A stretch of 64,000 nucleotides of DNA from Bacteroidota bacterium (lineage in GTDB: Bacteria; Bacteroidota; Bacteroidia; Chitinophagales; BACL12). A model generated the notes under the pieces. It saw nothing but the letters and a program-made list of their open reading frames with translations. It was not told the DNA's origin and did no database searches. A program made the translations under genes and the position numbers. Shown here in pieces: positions 1-8,454 of this stretch. The stretch lies in the NCBI GenBank assembly GCA_016715425.1, contig JADKAC010000005.1, positions 1,178,001 to 1,242,000 on the forward strand, written 5' to 3'. Position 1 is the first letter of the stretch, and the number at the start of each line of letters is the position of its first letter.

Positions 1-1
1 C

Positions 2-844
2 AAAGCTATAGTATTAGGTATTCCTGTTGCTTCCACTGCTGGCGGTATGGCAACAATTATAGGCACCCCCGCAAATGCAATTACAGCAGGAGTGTTACGA
101 AATGCAGGAATTGAAATTGATTTTTTGGGTTGGATAATTTATGGTTTACCCCTTGCATTAGTTCTCACTATTATTTGTTGCATCGCACTTATTATTAAGT
201 ATTTAAAAAACACTGATCCCGTTTCAATTAATAGTTTGATTGAAGAAAAAAGCGACGATATAAAAACATCACTGCTTTATCGCAGAATAGTAATTGTTGT
301 TATAATTATTACTGTTGGCTTATGGTTAACCTCTTCTATTCACGGATTAACTGCAGCATCGGTTTGTGCTGTTCCACTTGTAGTATTTACACTCACGGGA
401 GTACTTAATGGAAAAGATATTCAAGGTATGGGATGGGACACATTATTTTTAGTTGCCGGAGGATTATCACTTGGCCTTGCACTTGAAAATACAGGATTAT
501 TAAATCATTATGCGCAGATGCTTTCTAATTTGCAATTAAACAGTACATTTCTATTGTATCTTTTTGGTTTTATGGCAATGCTTCTCGCAACAGTTATGAC
601 TAACTCAACCACAAGTACATTAATGGTTCCTATTTGTATGTCAATACTTGTCGCATTTAAATTAGAAGTAGCACTTATTGTTGCACTCTCCTCATCCACT
701 GCATTATTATTATTAGCATCCAGTCCATCCAATGCAATTATTTACGGCACTGGTTTTATTCAGCAAAAAGATCTTCGGCTTACCGGATTATTATTCGGAT
801 TAATCGGCCAGTTGATTACAATATTGTGGGTTACTTTTAATTAA
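2..844 (+). CDS. SLC13/DASS-family anion permease, C-terminal part (5' end outside window)
   Basis: The reading frame is open from base 2, so the gene begins outside the window and the first internal ATG (47) is not a real start. The fragment has many hydrophobic spans and opens with a GGMATIIGTPANAI stretch, the re-entrant-loop signature of SLC13/DASS and related ion-transporter-superfamily permeases. A second matching signature (VMTNSTTST, then SSPSNAIIYGTG) lies near the C terminus, as expected for the inverted-repeat fold. Family knowledge: Na+-coupled uptake of dicarboxylates, sulfate or similar anions across the inner membrane. The substrate cannot be read from the sequence. It is not an obvious arsenite pump despite the downstream ars genes. 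Confidence 0.85.
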   Translation, partial: KAIVLGIPVASTAGGMATIIGTPANAITAGVLRNAGIEIDFLGWIIYGLPLALVLTIICCIALIIKYLKNTDPVSINSLIEEKSDDIKTSLLYRRIVIVVIIITVGLWLTSSIHGLTAASVCAVPLVVFTLTGVLNGKDIQGMGWDTLFLVAGGLSLGLALENTGLLNHYAQMLSNLQLNSTFLLYLFGFMAMLLATVMTNSTTSTLMVPICMSILVAFKLEVALIVALSSSTALLLLASSPSNAIIYGTGFIQQKDLRLTGLLFGLIGQLITILWVTFN

Positions 845-847
845 TAA

Positions 848-1022
848 ATTGACAGTGGACAATGAAAAAAACTTAGACCATTGACTTTTGACATTGACGA
901 AAAAGTTTCAAGTTTAAGATGGCTATTGGCTGTTTGCTATTGGCTTTTAGCTATTGGCAGTTGGCTATTTGCAGTTGGCTAAAAAAGTTTCAGGTTTCAA
1001 GTTTCGGGTTGAAAAAAACTCA
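848..1022. repeat. low-complexity intergenic phrases (GACAATG-, GGCTATTGGC-, CAAGTTTCAGG-type)
   Basis: Directly after the permease stop lies DNA built from near-tandem units of 7-10 bases: TTGACAGTGGACAATG/CATTGACTTTTGACATTGAC, then several copies of GGCTATTGGC, then a TTTCAGGTTTCAAGTTTCGGG run. The same phrases recur elsewhere, for example TGGCTATTGGC around 40368-40460. No coding potential is credible. The 845-1583 gap consists of this block plus the 102-bp array. Confidence 0.8.
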
Positions 1023-1041
1023 TCAGTGATTTTTTCATTTA

Positions 1042-1512
1042 TAATTTACAATTTACAATTTACAATTGCCTTTTGCTTATTGCAAATTATTTTTCACCAC
1101 TCACTATTCACTAAAAAAACTCCCTCTTTTTCATTTATAATTTACAATTGCCTTTTGCTTATTGCTTATTGCAAATTATTTTTCACCACTCACCACTCAC
1201 TATTCACTATAAAAAACTCATCACTCATTTTTTCATTTATAATTTACAATTGCCTTTTGCTTATTGCTTATTGCAAATTATTTTTCACCACTCACCACTT
1301 ACAATTCGCTATAAAAAACTCATCACTCATTTTTTCATTTATAATTTACAATTGCCTTTTGCTTATTGCTTATTGCAAATTATTTTTCACCACTCACTAT
1401 TCACTATAAAAAACTCATCGCTGATTTTTTCATTCATCATTTATAATTTACAATTGCCTTTTGCTTATAGCTTATTGCAAATTATTTTTCACCACTCACT
1501 ATTCTCCATTCT
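1042..1512. repeat. tandem array with exact 102-bp period
   Basis: The landmark ACAATTGCC occurs at 1062, 1144, 1246, 1348 and 1450. The last three steps are exactly 102 bp and the first is 82 bp (a shortened unit). Each unit contains CATTTATAATTTACAATTGC, then CTTATTGCTTATTGCAAATT, a CACTCACTATTCACTAT stretch and ACTCATCACTC. Because 102 is a multiple of three, open frames run through the array and translate into repetitive peptides. These are artefacts, not genes. Confidence 0.9.
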
Positions 1513-1583
1513 CCTGTAACCATTTCACATCTCATTGCCTCTAATTTTTGTATTGAATTATTAAACAATAAACAAAAAATATT

Positions 1584-2255
1584 ATGAGTAAAAATTTTAA
1601 ACAAAAGGCTATAATGCTACTTGCTTTTATAAGCCTGTTTTCATCAATAGCATTTTCACAAGCACAATCCACTGCCACAAAAAGCACTGTTGCAAATGCT
1701 GAAAATACTTACAATGCCAGTACATTAAAATTAAGAACAGACATGCGGTTTCTTTGGTCGCAACACATGGAATGGACTTATGCTGCGGTAACCGCATTTT
1801 TTACAACAACAAGAAATTATGATGCTACTGCGGCTCGATTACTTCAAAACCAAGTTGATATTGGCAATGCGATTAAACCTTACTATGGCGACGCCGCAGG
1901 TGATGCATTAACGAAGTTGCTTCAGGAACATATTATATCTGTTGTAGAAGTAATGACAGCCGCAAAGCATGGCGATCAGGATAAACTAAAAGTTGCGATA
2001 GAAAAATCTTATGCAAATGCGGCATCTATCGGTGACTTCTTAGCGAATGCAAATAAATATTGGCCTAAAGATTTTGTACGGGATATGTTGAAGACACACA
2101 TTGATCAAACATTGGTGTATGCAACTTCAATTCAGCATGATGATTTTACAAGTGGTATAAATGCCTATGGTGAAGCTGAACACCACATGATGATGCTGGC
2201 AGATGCACTTAGTAATGGCATTATTGCAGCCTTCCCCGATAAGTTTAAAAAGTAA
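1584..2255 (+). CDS. secreted alpha-helical protein of unknown function
   Basis: 223 residues. An N-terminal signal peptide is clear: a basic start, the hydrophobic stretch AIMLLAFISLFSSIAF, then SQAQS as the likely cleavage region. The mature part looks all-helical, with FLWSQHMEWTYAAV near residues 56-69 and a His-rich EAEHHMMMLAD segment near residues 199-209. Met/His side chains could suggest ligand or metal binding, but that is inference. I do not recognise the family. The gene stands alone, follows the repeat array and is followed by a good terminator. The ATG at 1584 is the only start that leaves a complete signal peptide. Confidence 0.7.
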   Translation: MSKNFKQKAIMLLAFISLFSSIAFSQAQSTATKSTVANAENTYNASTLKLRTDMRFLWSQHMEWTYAAVTAFFTTTRNYDATAARLLQNQVDIGNAIKPYYGDAAGDALTKLLQEHIISVVEVMTAAKHGDQDKLKVAIEKSYANAASIGDFLANANKYWPKDFVRDMLKTHIDQTLVYATSIQHDDFTSGINAYGEAEHHMMMLADALSNGIIAAFPDKFKK

Positions 2256-2284
2256 GTTGTAAAGTCCTTATTTTTTTGATGAGT

Positions 2285-2322
2285 GCTTGCTTGATGGTAA
2301 CATGAAGCAGGCGTTTTTTTTT
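2285..2322 (+). terminator. rho-independent terminator of the secreted helical protein gene
   Basis: Arms GCTTGCTT (2285-2292) and AAGCAGGC (2305-2312) pair over 8 bp with one G-U, around a 12-base loop, followed by nine T after a G. It lies 30 bp past the stop at 2255. The rest of the 2256-2590 gap is AT-rich and shows only a possible promoter box at 2520. Confidence 0.8.
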
Positions 2323-2519
2323 AAACCTTTAAATTTCTAGACTTCATATCTGCTAAGGAATTTGTATTTCCAGATATCATAATTGAAGATAATAATTTAA
2401 TAAAGCATTATTTTTTAAGTAAAAAAAAATAGAATATTTTGCTTAGATATAATCCTTCTAAGAATATTCTTACCACCATTTATTCAATTCAAAGATTTCC
2501 AGTTCCAAATGCTTACATT

Positions 2520-2527
2520 TAAATTTG
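2520..2527 (+). promoter_or_regulatory. candidate Bacteroidota -7 box (TAAATTTG)
   Basis: TAAATTTG matches the Bacteroidota sigma-A -7 consensus TAnnTTTG. It lies 64 bp before the NYN-domain gene. No convincing -33 TTTG is visible, so this is only a candidate. Confidence 0.4.
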
Positions 2528-2590
2528 TTCTTTGTAAGAATACCATTGAAGTATTTATAACAAGCATCATTAAAAACTAAAAACAAAATT

Positions 2591-3334
2591 ATGACCGACG
2601 ATAAACTTGCAGTATTAATAGACGCCGACAATGTGCCTTATTCAATTGTGAAAGAAATGATGGAAGAAATTTCTAAGAATGGTACACCAACCATTAAACG
2701 TATTTATGCCGATTGGACAAAACCCACCGTTTCCGGTTGGAAAAATATTCTTTTAGAAAATGCAATTACACCTATTCAACAATACAGCTATACATCAGGA
2801 AAAAACTCCAGTGACAGCGCATTGATAATTGATGCAATGGATATTTTATATTCTGAAAAAGTTAATGGCTTTTGCATTGTTTCCAGCGATAGTGATTTTA
2901 CAAGATTGGCGACAAGACTCAGAGAAGCAGGAATGATTGTAATAGGATTTGGCGAAAAGAAAACACCGCAACCTTTTATTTCTGCTTGTGATAAATTTAT
3001 TTATCTTGAAATTTTAAAAGCCAAAACCAAGGCAACAAATGGCGTTTCCAATTCTTCAAAGAAACATAAACGAGATGACGATCCCATTAGTAAAGTGGAT
3101 GCGAAAACAATACAGCTCATCACAGATAGTGTAAATGATTTGGCAGACGAAAGTGGCTGGACTTTTTTAGGCAGCTTAGGAAATTTTATCATTAAAAAGA
3201 AACCCGATTTTGATCCGAGAAATTACGGCTATTCCAAATTGTTGCCATTAATAAAAGGTATAAATAAATTCGAAATTGATGAAAGAGATACCGGGGTAGG
3301 TAATATCAGGCATATTTATTTAAGGCAAAAATAA
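2591..3334 (+). CDS. NYN-domain ribonuclease-like protein with C-terminal OST-HTH/LOTUS domain
   Basis: 247 residues. Residues 5-145 form a NYN (PIN-like, LabA/DUF88) domain: AVLIDADNVP supplies the first Asp residues, SSDSALIIDAMD the central ones and CIVSSDSDFTRLA the third acidic cluster. All metal-binding acidic positions expected for a PIN-type nuclease appear present. After a basic Lys/Ser linker (~155-170), residues ~172-247 resemble an OST-HTH/LOTUS RNA-binding module (GWTFLGSLGNFIIKKKPDFD, then YGYSKL). Family knowledge: putative RNA-cleaving or RNA-regulating proteins; the target is unknown. It is monocistronic, 118 bp before the SDR gene. Confidence 0.88.
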   Translation: MTDDKLAVLIDADNVPYSIVKEMMEEISKNGTPTIKRIYADWTKPTVSGWKNILLENAITPIQQYSYTSGKNSSDSALIIDAMDILYSEKVNGFCIVSSDSDFTRLATRLREAGMIVIGFGEKKTPQPFISACDKFIYLEILKAKTKATNGVSNSSKKHKRDDDPISKVDAKTIQLITDSVNDLADESGWTFLGSLGNFIIKKKPDFDPRNYGYSKLLPLIKGINKFEIDERDTGVGNIRHIYLRQK

Positions 3335-3452
3335 ATTACGTACTCAACAGTAAATATTTAGCAGTCATGCATTCAATTTAAGATTGAATAAAACATCTTC
3401 TTACAAATTTGAATACGTTCTATTCAATTAATTAATACATAAAAAATAGTTT

Positions 3453-4226
3453 ATGATACCTTCTTCTTTATTTGATTTAACAGGAAAAACTGCTATCGTT
3501 ACCGGTGGTGGAAATGGAATTGGAAAAGCAAGTTGTAAATTACTTGCAGCTTATGGAGCTAACGTTGTAGTGTCTGATTACAATAGTGAATCCGCAAATG
3601 CGGTGGTGAAAGAAATACAAAAAGAAGGCGGCAATGCAATTGCAATTGATTGCGATGTAACCAAAGATGAAGAGCTTGTACAATTAGTGGAAGGAACTTT
3701 AAAAGCATTCGGACAAATAAATATTTTAGTAAATAATGTTGGGGGTGGTGGTGCAGGTAAAGAGAGTCCATCACAAATTAAAGTAGATCAATTTAAAAAA
3801 GTATTTGAGATGAATGTGTTTAGCATGTGGCGTATGTGTCAACTCGTTGCTCCACACATGCAGGAATCCGGTTATGGAAGTATTATTAATATGTCTTCTA
3901 TGGCGAGTATAAATTCCAGTCCTGCTATTAGTGCTTATGCTTCTTCAAAAGCTGCAATAAATCATATGACAAGAAATCTTGCATTTGATTTTGGTCCTGT
4001 AATCCGAATAAATGCAATTGGTCCGGGCGCAATTCATACCGATGCTTTAGCTAAAGTTTTAACTCCTGAAATAGAAAAGAAAATGTTGGCACATACACCA
4101 TTACAACGATTGGGAAAACCCGAAGATATTGCAGGTGCTGTGTTGTATTTTGCTTCACCCATTTCTAATTGGGTAAGCGGTCAGGTGTTGTTTGTGAATG
4201 GTGGTGGAGTGCAAACGTTGGATTAA
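3453..4226 (+). CDS. SDR-family NAD(P)-dependent oxidoreductase (7-alpha-HSDH-like)
   Basis: 257 residues, a normal length for a classical short-chain dehydrogenase. Visible motifs are the cofactor loop TGGGNGIG (17-24), the acidic position in CDVT (67-70), NNVGG (94-98, normally NNAG), the catalytic Ser in NMSSM (146-150), and Tyr162/Lys166 in YASSK. The C-terminal IGPGAIHTDAL and WVSGQVLFVNGGG are typical of the FabG/HdhA-like branch. The overall pattern is closest to 7-alpha-hydroxysteroid/glucose-1-dehydrogenase-like SDRs, but the substrate cannot be fixed. It is monocistronic and followed by a repeat-filled gap. Confidence 0.9.
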   Translation: MIPSSLFDLTGKTAIVTGGGNGIGKASCKLLAAYGANVVVSDYNSESANAVVKEIQKEGGNAIAIDCDVTKDEELVQLVEGTLKAFGQINILVNNVGGGGAGKESPSQIKVDQFKKVFEMNVFSMWRMCQLVAPHMQESGYGSIINMSSMASINSSPAISAYASSKAAINHMTRNLAFDFGPVIRINAIGPGAIHTDALAKVLTPEIEKKMLAHTPLQRLGKPEDIAGAVLYFASPISNWVSGQVLFVNGGGVQTLD

Positions 4227-4269
4227 ATAATTGTTGAAGAAAAACATAAAAAATATTTTTCTATTAATT

Positions 4270-4780
4270 AAGTTTTTGACCCATCTCTTATCTTCCCCTT
4301 CCTCCGGCAGGCAAGCTTAAAAGTTTACCCGCTGAAGGCAGGGGAAGACGTTTGTGCAGTGATTCTCTCAAACAAGTAGTATTTTCAATTGCTTTCGATC
4401 TAACCTAAATAAAAATTAATAAAATCAATTTGAATGAAATCTTCAAAAGAAGAATTTATTTCCCTCCCCTTTTAAGGGAGGGGAAAAGGCAAAGGGAAGA
4501 CGTTTAAGAAGTTGTTCTATCAAACTCTTATTTAAATAATGAGCTACCCTTCATTCGATAATAAAAATTAATAAATATCAATAGGATGGAAAAACATCAA
4601 GATTAGGAGAGTTTATCGCTCTCCCCTTTAAGCTTGCCTGCCGAAGGATGGGGAGAGTAAGGAGATGGTCAAACTATAATAAAAACTAATAAATATCAAT
4701 TTGACCTAAATCTTCAAAAGAAAGATAATTTATCACTCTCCCTTCCTTCGGTAGGTAAAATTTTTAAGTGAGGAGGAAGA
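4270..4780. repeat. cluster of four CTCTCCCC/GGGGAGAG hairpin repeats, some with nested CTGCCG-core insert
   Basis: The 627-bp gap between the SDR gene and arsR holds four related hairpins. At 4292-4347, CTTCCCCT and AGGGGAAG enclose an insert with two CTGCCG/CGGCAG-type cores. At 4461-4484 the hairpin has no insert (CCCTCCCC, TTTTAA, GGGAGGGG). At 4619-4657, CTCTCCCC and GGGGAGAG enclose AGCTTGCCTGCCGAAGG. At 4737-4775 there is a decayed copy. Flanks are shared: TTTGACCCATCTCTTAT on the left and GAAGACGTTTGTGCA on the right. The reverse complement of this arrangement occurs at 46726-46790. Confidence 0.85.
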
Positions 4781-4824
4781 AAAAAAAAATGTTAAATAAT
4801 TTGGAGTTTAAATAATCTTCATCG

Positions 4825-4840
4825 TAATATTGCAATATTA
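4825..4840. promoter_or_regulatory. probable ArsR operator: perfect 16-bp palindrome
   Basis: TAATATTGCAATATTA is a perfect palindrome ending 13 bp before the arsR ATG at 4854. A dyad this close to an ArsR-family gene is the expected position for autoregulation. Its presence also argues that translation starts at 4854 rather than at the TTG (4830) inside the palindrome. Binding itself is inferred. Confidence 0.6.
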
Positions 4841-4853
4841 TATTGATAAGAGT

Positions 4854-5186
4854 ATGGGAGCATCAAAAACAGAACATTTCACAGCTAAGCAAAATGCTAT
4901 TGCGAAACTTGCCAAAGCATTAGGTCATCCGGCGAGGGTAGCTATTGTAGAATATTTAATGAAAGTGGATACTTGTATCTGCGGCGATATTGTAAATGTA
5001 TTGCCCCTCGCCCAGCCTACAGTTTCTCAACATCTGAAGGAATTGAAATCCGCTGGATTAATTAAAGGCAGTATTGAAGGCAATGCGATTTGTTATTGTA
5101 TTGACGAAAAAGCGATTGAAAAAATAGAAAGTTATTTTACAAATATCTCCAACAAACTCACTGATAAAAAAAATAATTGTTGTTAA
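4854..5186 (+). CDS. arsR: ArsR/SmtB-family metalloregulatory repressor
   Basis: About 110 residues from the ATG at 4854. It is a winged-helix protein with LAKALGHPARVAIVEYL, followed by the metal-site motif DTCICGDI (CxC in an ELCVCDL-like position) and the recognition helix LAQPTVSQHLKELKSAGLI. The C-terminal NNCC may add thiol ligands. Family knowledge: the dimer binds operator DNA and is released by As(III) binding. It is the first gene of arsR-arsM-arsC, 19 bp before arsM. An in-frame TTG at 4830 would add eight residues but lies within the putative operator, so it was rejected. Confidence 0.93.
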   Translation: MGASKTEHFTAKQNAIAKLAKALGHPARVAIVEYLMKVDTCICGDIVNVLPLAQPTVSQHLKELKSAGLIKGSIEGNAICYCIDEKAIEKIESYFTNISNKLTDKKNNCC

Positions 5187-5205
5187 AAAAATAAAAAATA
5201 TCATT

Positions 5206-6042
5206 ATGAAAAATGCAGAAGAATTAAAAGAATTAGTAAAACAGAAATACAGCGAAATCGCATTACAGGATAAAGAAACAAATCAATCTTCTTGCTGCGG
5301 CGCAGGTGGCTGCTCTGATGAAGTGTATAATATTATGAGTGAAGATTATACAACATTAGAAGGCTATAATCCCGATGCAGATCTTGGTTTAGGTTGTGGA
5401 TTACCCACTCAATTTGCTAAAATAAAAGCAGGTGATACTGTAATTGATTTAGGAAGTGGCGCAGGTAATGATTGTTTTATTGCAAGAAATGAAACCGGTG
5501 AATCAGGAAAAGTAATTGGTATTGATTTCACTCCTGCCATGATAGATAAAGCAAGAGCAAATGCAGAGAAATTAGGTTTTAATAATGTAGAATTCCGTCA
5601 GGGTGATATTGAAAAAATGCCGGTTACTGCAAATGTTGCTGATGTGATAGTAAGTAATTGTGTGTTGAATCTTGTGCCCGATAAAAACAATGTGATTAAA
5701 GATATTTTCAGAGTATTAAAAGCCGGTGGACATTTTAGTATTTCTGATGTGGTTCTTGTAGGTCAGCTTCCTGATAAATTGCAAAAAGATGCTGAGATGT
5801 ATGCAGGTTGTGTGGCAGGTGCCATTCAGAAAGAGGAATATTTAGAAATGATAAAAGCGAATGGTTTCACCAATATCACTATTCAAAAAGAAAAGTCTAT
5901 TCATGTGCCCGACGATATATTGAAAAATTATTTAAACGAAAAAGAATTAAGTGAATATCGCAATGGCAACACCGGTATATTCAGCATAACTGTTTACGCC
6001 GAAAAACCAAAGGCATGTTGTGAGCCGGGTTGTTGCAGTTAA
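5206..6042 (+). CDS. arsM: arsenite S-adenosylmethionine methyltransferase
   Basis: 278 residues. A class I SAM fold is seen from DLGSGAGNDCF (81-91) and VIGIDFTPAMI (103-113). The three conserved As(III)-binding cysteines of ArsM match C64 (LGCGLP), C152 (SNCVLN) and C202 (AGCVAGA). Extra Cys pairs occur at the N terminus (SSCCGAGGC) and at the C terminus (CCEPGCC), a common ArsM decoration. Known role: stepwise methylation of arsenite to methylated and volatile arsines in the cytoplasm. It sits between arsR and arsC with short spacers, so co-transcription is likely. Confidence 0.95.
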   Translation: MKNAEELKELVKQKYSEIALQDKETNQSSCCGAGGCSDEVYNIMSEDYTTLEGYNPDADLGLGCGLPTQFAKIKAGDTVIDLGSGAGNDCFIARNETGESGKVIGIDFTPAMIDKARANAEKLGFNNVEFRQGDIEKMPVTANVADVIVSNCVLNLVPDKNNVIKDIFRVLKAGGHFSISDVVLVGQLPDKLQKDAEMYAGCVAGAIQKEEYLEMIKANGFTNITIQKEKSIHVPDDILKNYLNEKELSEYRNGNTGIFSITVYAEKPKACCEPGCCS

Positions 6043-6079
6043 TTTTTAAAACAATAGTATTCTTGTTTTATTCTAAATT

Positions 6080-6502
6080 ATGATTCCAAAAAACATATTA
6101 GTACTATGCACAGGCAACAGTTGCAGAAGTCAAATTGCGGAAGGGTACTTACGATTTTTTGCAAAAGATAAAGCTGTTATTTATAGTGCGGGAATTGAAA
6201 CACATGGCGTAAATCCAAAAGCAATTGCAACTATGCTTGAAGATGAAATAGATATCAGTAATCATACTTCAAACCATGTAGATGAATATGCATCTATCCC
6301 ATTTGATTTTGTAATAACTGTTTGCGATAATGCAAAAGAAAAATGTCCCTACTTCCCTACTTCTGCAACAAAATTTCATCATAACTTTCCCGACCCTGCT
6401 AAAGCAATTGGAACAGAAGATGAAGTAAAAGCCGAATTTAGAAAAGTGAGAGAACAGATAAAAGAATATTGTAAGGAGTTTATTGAAAATAATTTAAAGT
6501 AA
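6080..6502 (+). CDS. arsC: arsenate reductase, thioredoxin-coupled LMW-phosphatase type
   Basis: 140 residues. The P-loop CTGNSCRS gives the nucleophile C10 and R16. VCDNAKEKC gives the relay cysteines C82 and C89, and HNFPDP gives D105. This is the numbering known for Staphylococcus pI258 ArsC, so the full Cys10-Cys82-Cys89 relay is intact. Known role: reduction of arsenate to arsenite using thioredoxin. It is 37 bp downstream of arsM. No Acr3 or ArsB efflux gene follows in the window; the product could feed ArsM methylation. Confidence 0.95.
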   Translation: MIPKNILVLCTGNSCRSQIAEGYLRFFAKDKAVIYSAGIETHGVNPKAIATMLEDEIDISNHTSNHVDEYASIPFDFVITVCDNAKEKCPYFPTSATKFHHNFPDPAKAIGTEDEVKAEFRKVREQIKEYCKEFIENNLK

Positions 6503-6567
6503 TCCCGTAATATTGAATTGCGGTTTGCTTTTCAAATCGCTCTTTATCACTTTTTAAAAACTCTATC

Positions 6568-7031
6568 ATGGCAAAAGACATGCACATCGAAAAATCTATA
6601 ATCATTAATACTCCAAAATCAGAAGTATTTGATTTTTTAAAATTTATAAAAAATCAAAACCAATTCAGTGTCTGGAATATGAAAGATCCCAACCAGAAAA
6701 CCACCGAACAAGGTACTGATGGCACTGTTGGATATATTTATACATGGGATAGTAAAGACAAAAATGTAGGTGCCGGTGCGCAAGAAATAAAAGCGATTAC
6801 ACCCGGAGAAAAATAGAATACGAACTCCGTTTTGAACGACCAATGAAAAACACTGCACAATCAAAATTTATTATTGAATCAGTTTCAGAAAATCAAACAA
6901 AAGTATCCTGGGATTTTCGTGGTCCTACTAAATTTCCAATGAGTTTATTCAAAGGCCTAATTGCAAAAATGCTTGGAAAAGATATTGCCAAAAGCTTGGA
7001 GAATTTAAAGGCAAAGCTGGAAGGTAAATAG
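6568..7031 (+). pseudogene. SRPBCC (polyketide cyclase-like) protein gene with single-base frameshift
   Basis: Two adjoining frames together make one protein of normal SRPBCC length (~155 residues). The first (6568-6816) gives SIIINTPKSEVFDFLKFIKN through KAITPGEK. The second begins in the -1 frame and continues with IEYELRFERPMKNT to the stop at 7031. The shift falls in a run of five A (6809-6813). A sixth A would restore the frame, and -1 slippage on AAA gives the same product. It could be a real mutation, a homopolymer sequencing error or, less likely, programmed slippage. The family has a START-like ligand-binding fold. The ligand is unknown. Confidence 0.8.
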
Positions 7032-7032
7032 T

Positions 7033-7232
7033 AGTCTGAACTTTGATTAAAATGATTACATGAATACTATGATTTTTTTACCCGGTACTTTTTTTAATCA
7101 TAGTCCTCAAACAATTAAACAAATCATAGTTCAGAAATTTTACTCACTATTCACCACTCACTACTCACAATTCACTATTCACAATTCACAATTCACCACC
7201 CAATACCAGATACCCGATACTCAATACTAAAA
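7033..7232. repeat. inverted CTGAAC...TGATT repeat pair followed by CACTATTCAC-type phrases
   Basis: TCTGAACTTTGATTAAAATG (from 7035) is answered by the inverted copy AAATCATAGTTCAG ending at 7134, so the segment can form a long imperfect hairpin. From 7142 to 7232 come near-tandem CACTATTCAC/CACAATTCAC units, then ATACCAGATACCCGATACTC units that run to within a few bases of the next start codon. Both kinds recur across the window. Confidence 0.75.
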
Positions 7233-7233
7233 A

Positions 7234-8262
7234 ATGGAAATAGGCATAGATAGTTTCGCAGGCGTTCCAGATTCAGGAAACGGAAAATCAGACAATGCAA
7301 AAGCAATGGCTGAATTATTAGAGCGCATGGAATACGCCGATCAAATGGGATTGGATGTATTCGGAATCGGCGAACATTACCGCAAAGAATTTCTTGACTC
7401 CGCACCCTACATGATACTTGCCGCAGCCGCTTCAAAAACAAAACGCATCACACTTACAAGTGCAGTAACCGTATTAAGTGCCGCCGATCCCGTGCGGGCA
7501 TTTCAGAACTATGCCACCCTCGATCTTATCTCTAACGGTCGTGCCGAAATGGTGGTAGGTCGTGGTTCTTTTATCGAATCCTTTCCGCTGTTTGGTTACG
7601 ACCTGAATGATTACGACGAGCTCTTCACCGAGAAATTAGAACTGCTGCTCGCCATTCGGGATAAAGAAACAATCACATGGAAAGGTCGCTTCCGTCCGGC
7701 ATTACATAATCAGGCAATCTATCCCCGGCCAATTCAAGCACAATTGCCCATTTGGTTAGGCGTTGGTGGCACACCCTCCTCTTTTTCCAGAGCAGGCGAG
7801 TTGGGCATGCCATTAATGGTAGCCATTATCGGCGGCAACACACATCGCTTTCGTCCATTAATAGACATGTATTATGAAGCCGCCGAAAAAGCCGGACATG
7901 CAAGCAATACCCTGAAAGTAGGTTTACATTCATTAGGCTATGTAGGCGCCGATGCCGAAACTGCCCGCAACAATTATTATCCCGGCTATGCAGAAACATT
8001 TACCCGCATCGGCAAAGAAAGAGGCTGGCCACCCGTAACCCGTCCGCATTTCGACAATCAGACAAATCCACTCGGCGCATTAGTAGTAGGCAACGCAGAA
8101 GAAGTAGCAGAAAAAATATTGCGACACAGCAAAGCACTCGGTGGCATTTCCCGCTTCACATTCCAAATGGACAATGCCGGCCTCTCCCACTCTCAACTCA
8201 TGCAATCCATAGAACTCATCGGCAAAAAAGTAAAGCCACTTGTGTTAGCAGGGTTGGGGTAA
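7234..8262 (+). CDS. LLM-class flavin-dependent oxidoreductase
   Basis: 342 residues, a bacterial luciferase-like TIM barrel of usual length. Typical signatures are the N-terminal beta strand MEIGIDSF, MEYADQMGLDVFGIGEHYR (32-50), ITLTSAVTVLSAADPVRAFQ (~72-91) and GRAEMVVGRGSF (~103-114). A further one is the PIWLGVGGTP strand-turn before SFSRAGELGMPLMVA. Family knowledge: FMN/F420-dependent oxidoreductases; the substrate is unknown. Codon usage is visibly richer in G+C and in GCC/CGC/CCC codons than the neighbours, which could mean recent acquisition. The leader is repeat DNA and no -7 box was seen. Confidence 0.9.
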   Translation: MEIGIDSFAGVPDSGNGKSDNAKAMAELLERMEYADQMGLDVFGIGEHYRKEFLDSAPYMILAAAASKTKRITLTSAVTVLSAADPVRAFQNYATLDLISNGRAEMVVGRGSFIESFPLFGYDLNDYDELFTEKLELLLAIRDKETITWKGRFRPALHNQAIYPRPIQAQLPIWLGVGGTPSSFSRAGELGMPLMVAIIGGNTHRFRPLIDMYYEAAEKAGHASNTLKVGLHSLGYVGADAETARNNYYPGYAETFTRIGKERGWPPVTRPHFDNQTNPLGALVVGNAEEVAEKILRHSKALGGISRFTFQMDNAGLSHSQLMQSIELIGKKVKPLVLAGLG

Positions 8263-8454
8263 TTGGGTGAGATAAATAAAAGATTTAAGGAGCAATTTCC
8301 CGCTATTCACTACAAGTCCTCGCCCAAGAAAAATGGGCTGTGGGCTTTTCGTTCCTATCGGGGCTAGAAATGCTACAACGTATAACATCCACATCCTGTT
8401 GAAAACATAAAGGATAACAAATGGTAATTTTATTTTTTACAAATTATCCTTGTG

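Noticed and set aside
2..844. The permease as part of the ars system
   Set aside because: Its signature motifs are SLC13/DASS-like, and it is separated from arsR by ~4 kb including unrelated genes.
954..1519. Two overlapping open frames of 151 and 123 codons
   Set aside because: They are translations of the 102-bp tandem repeat; the period is a multiple of three, and the peptides repeat the same 34 residues.
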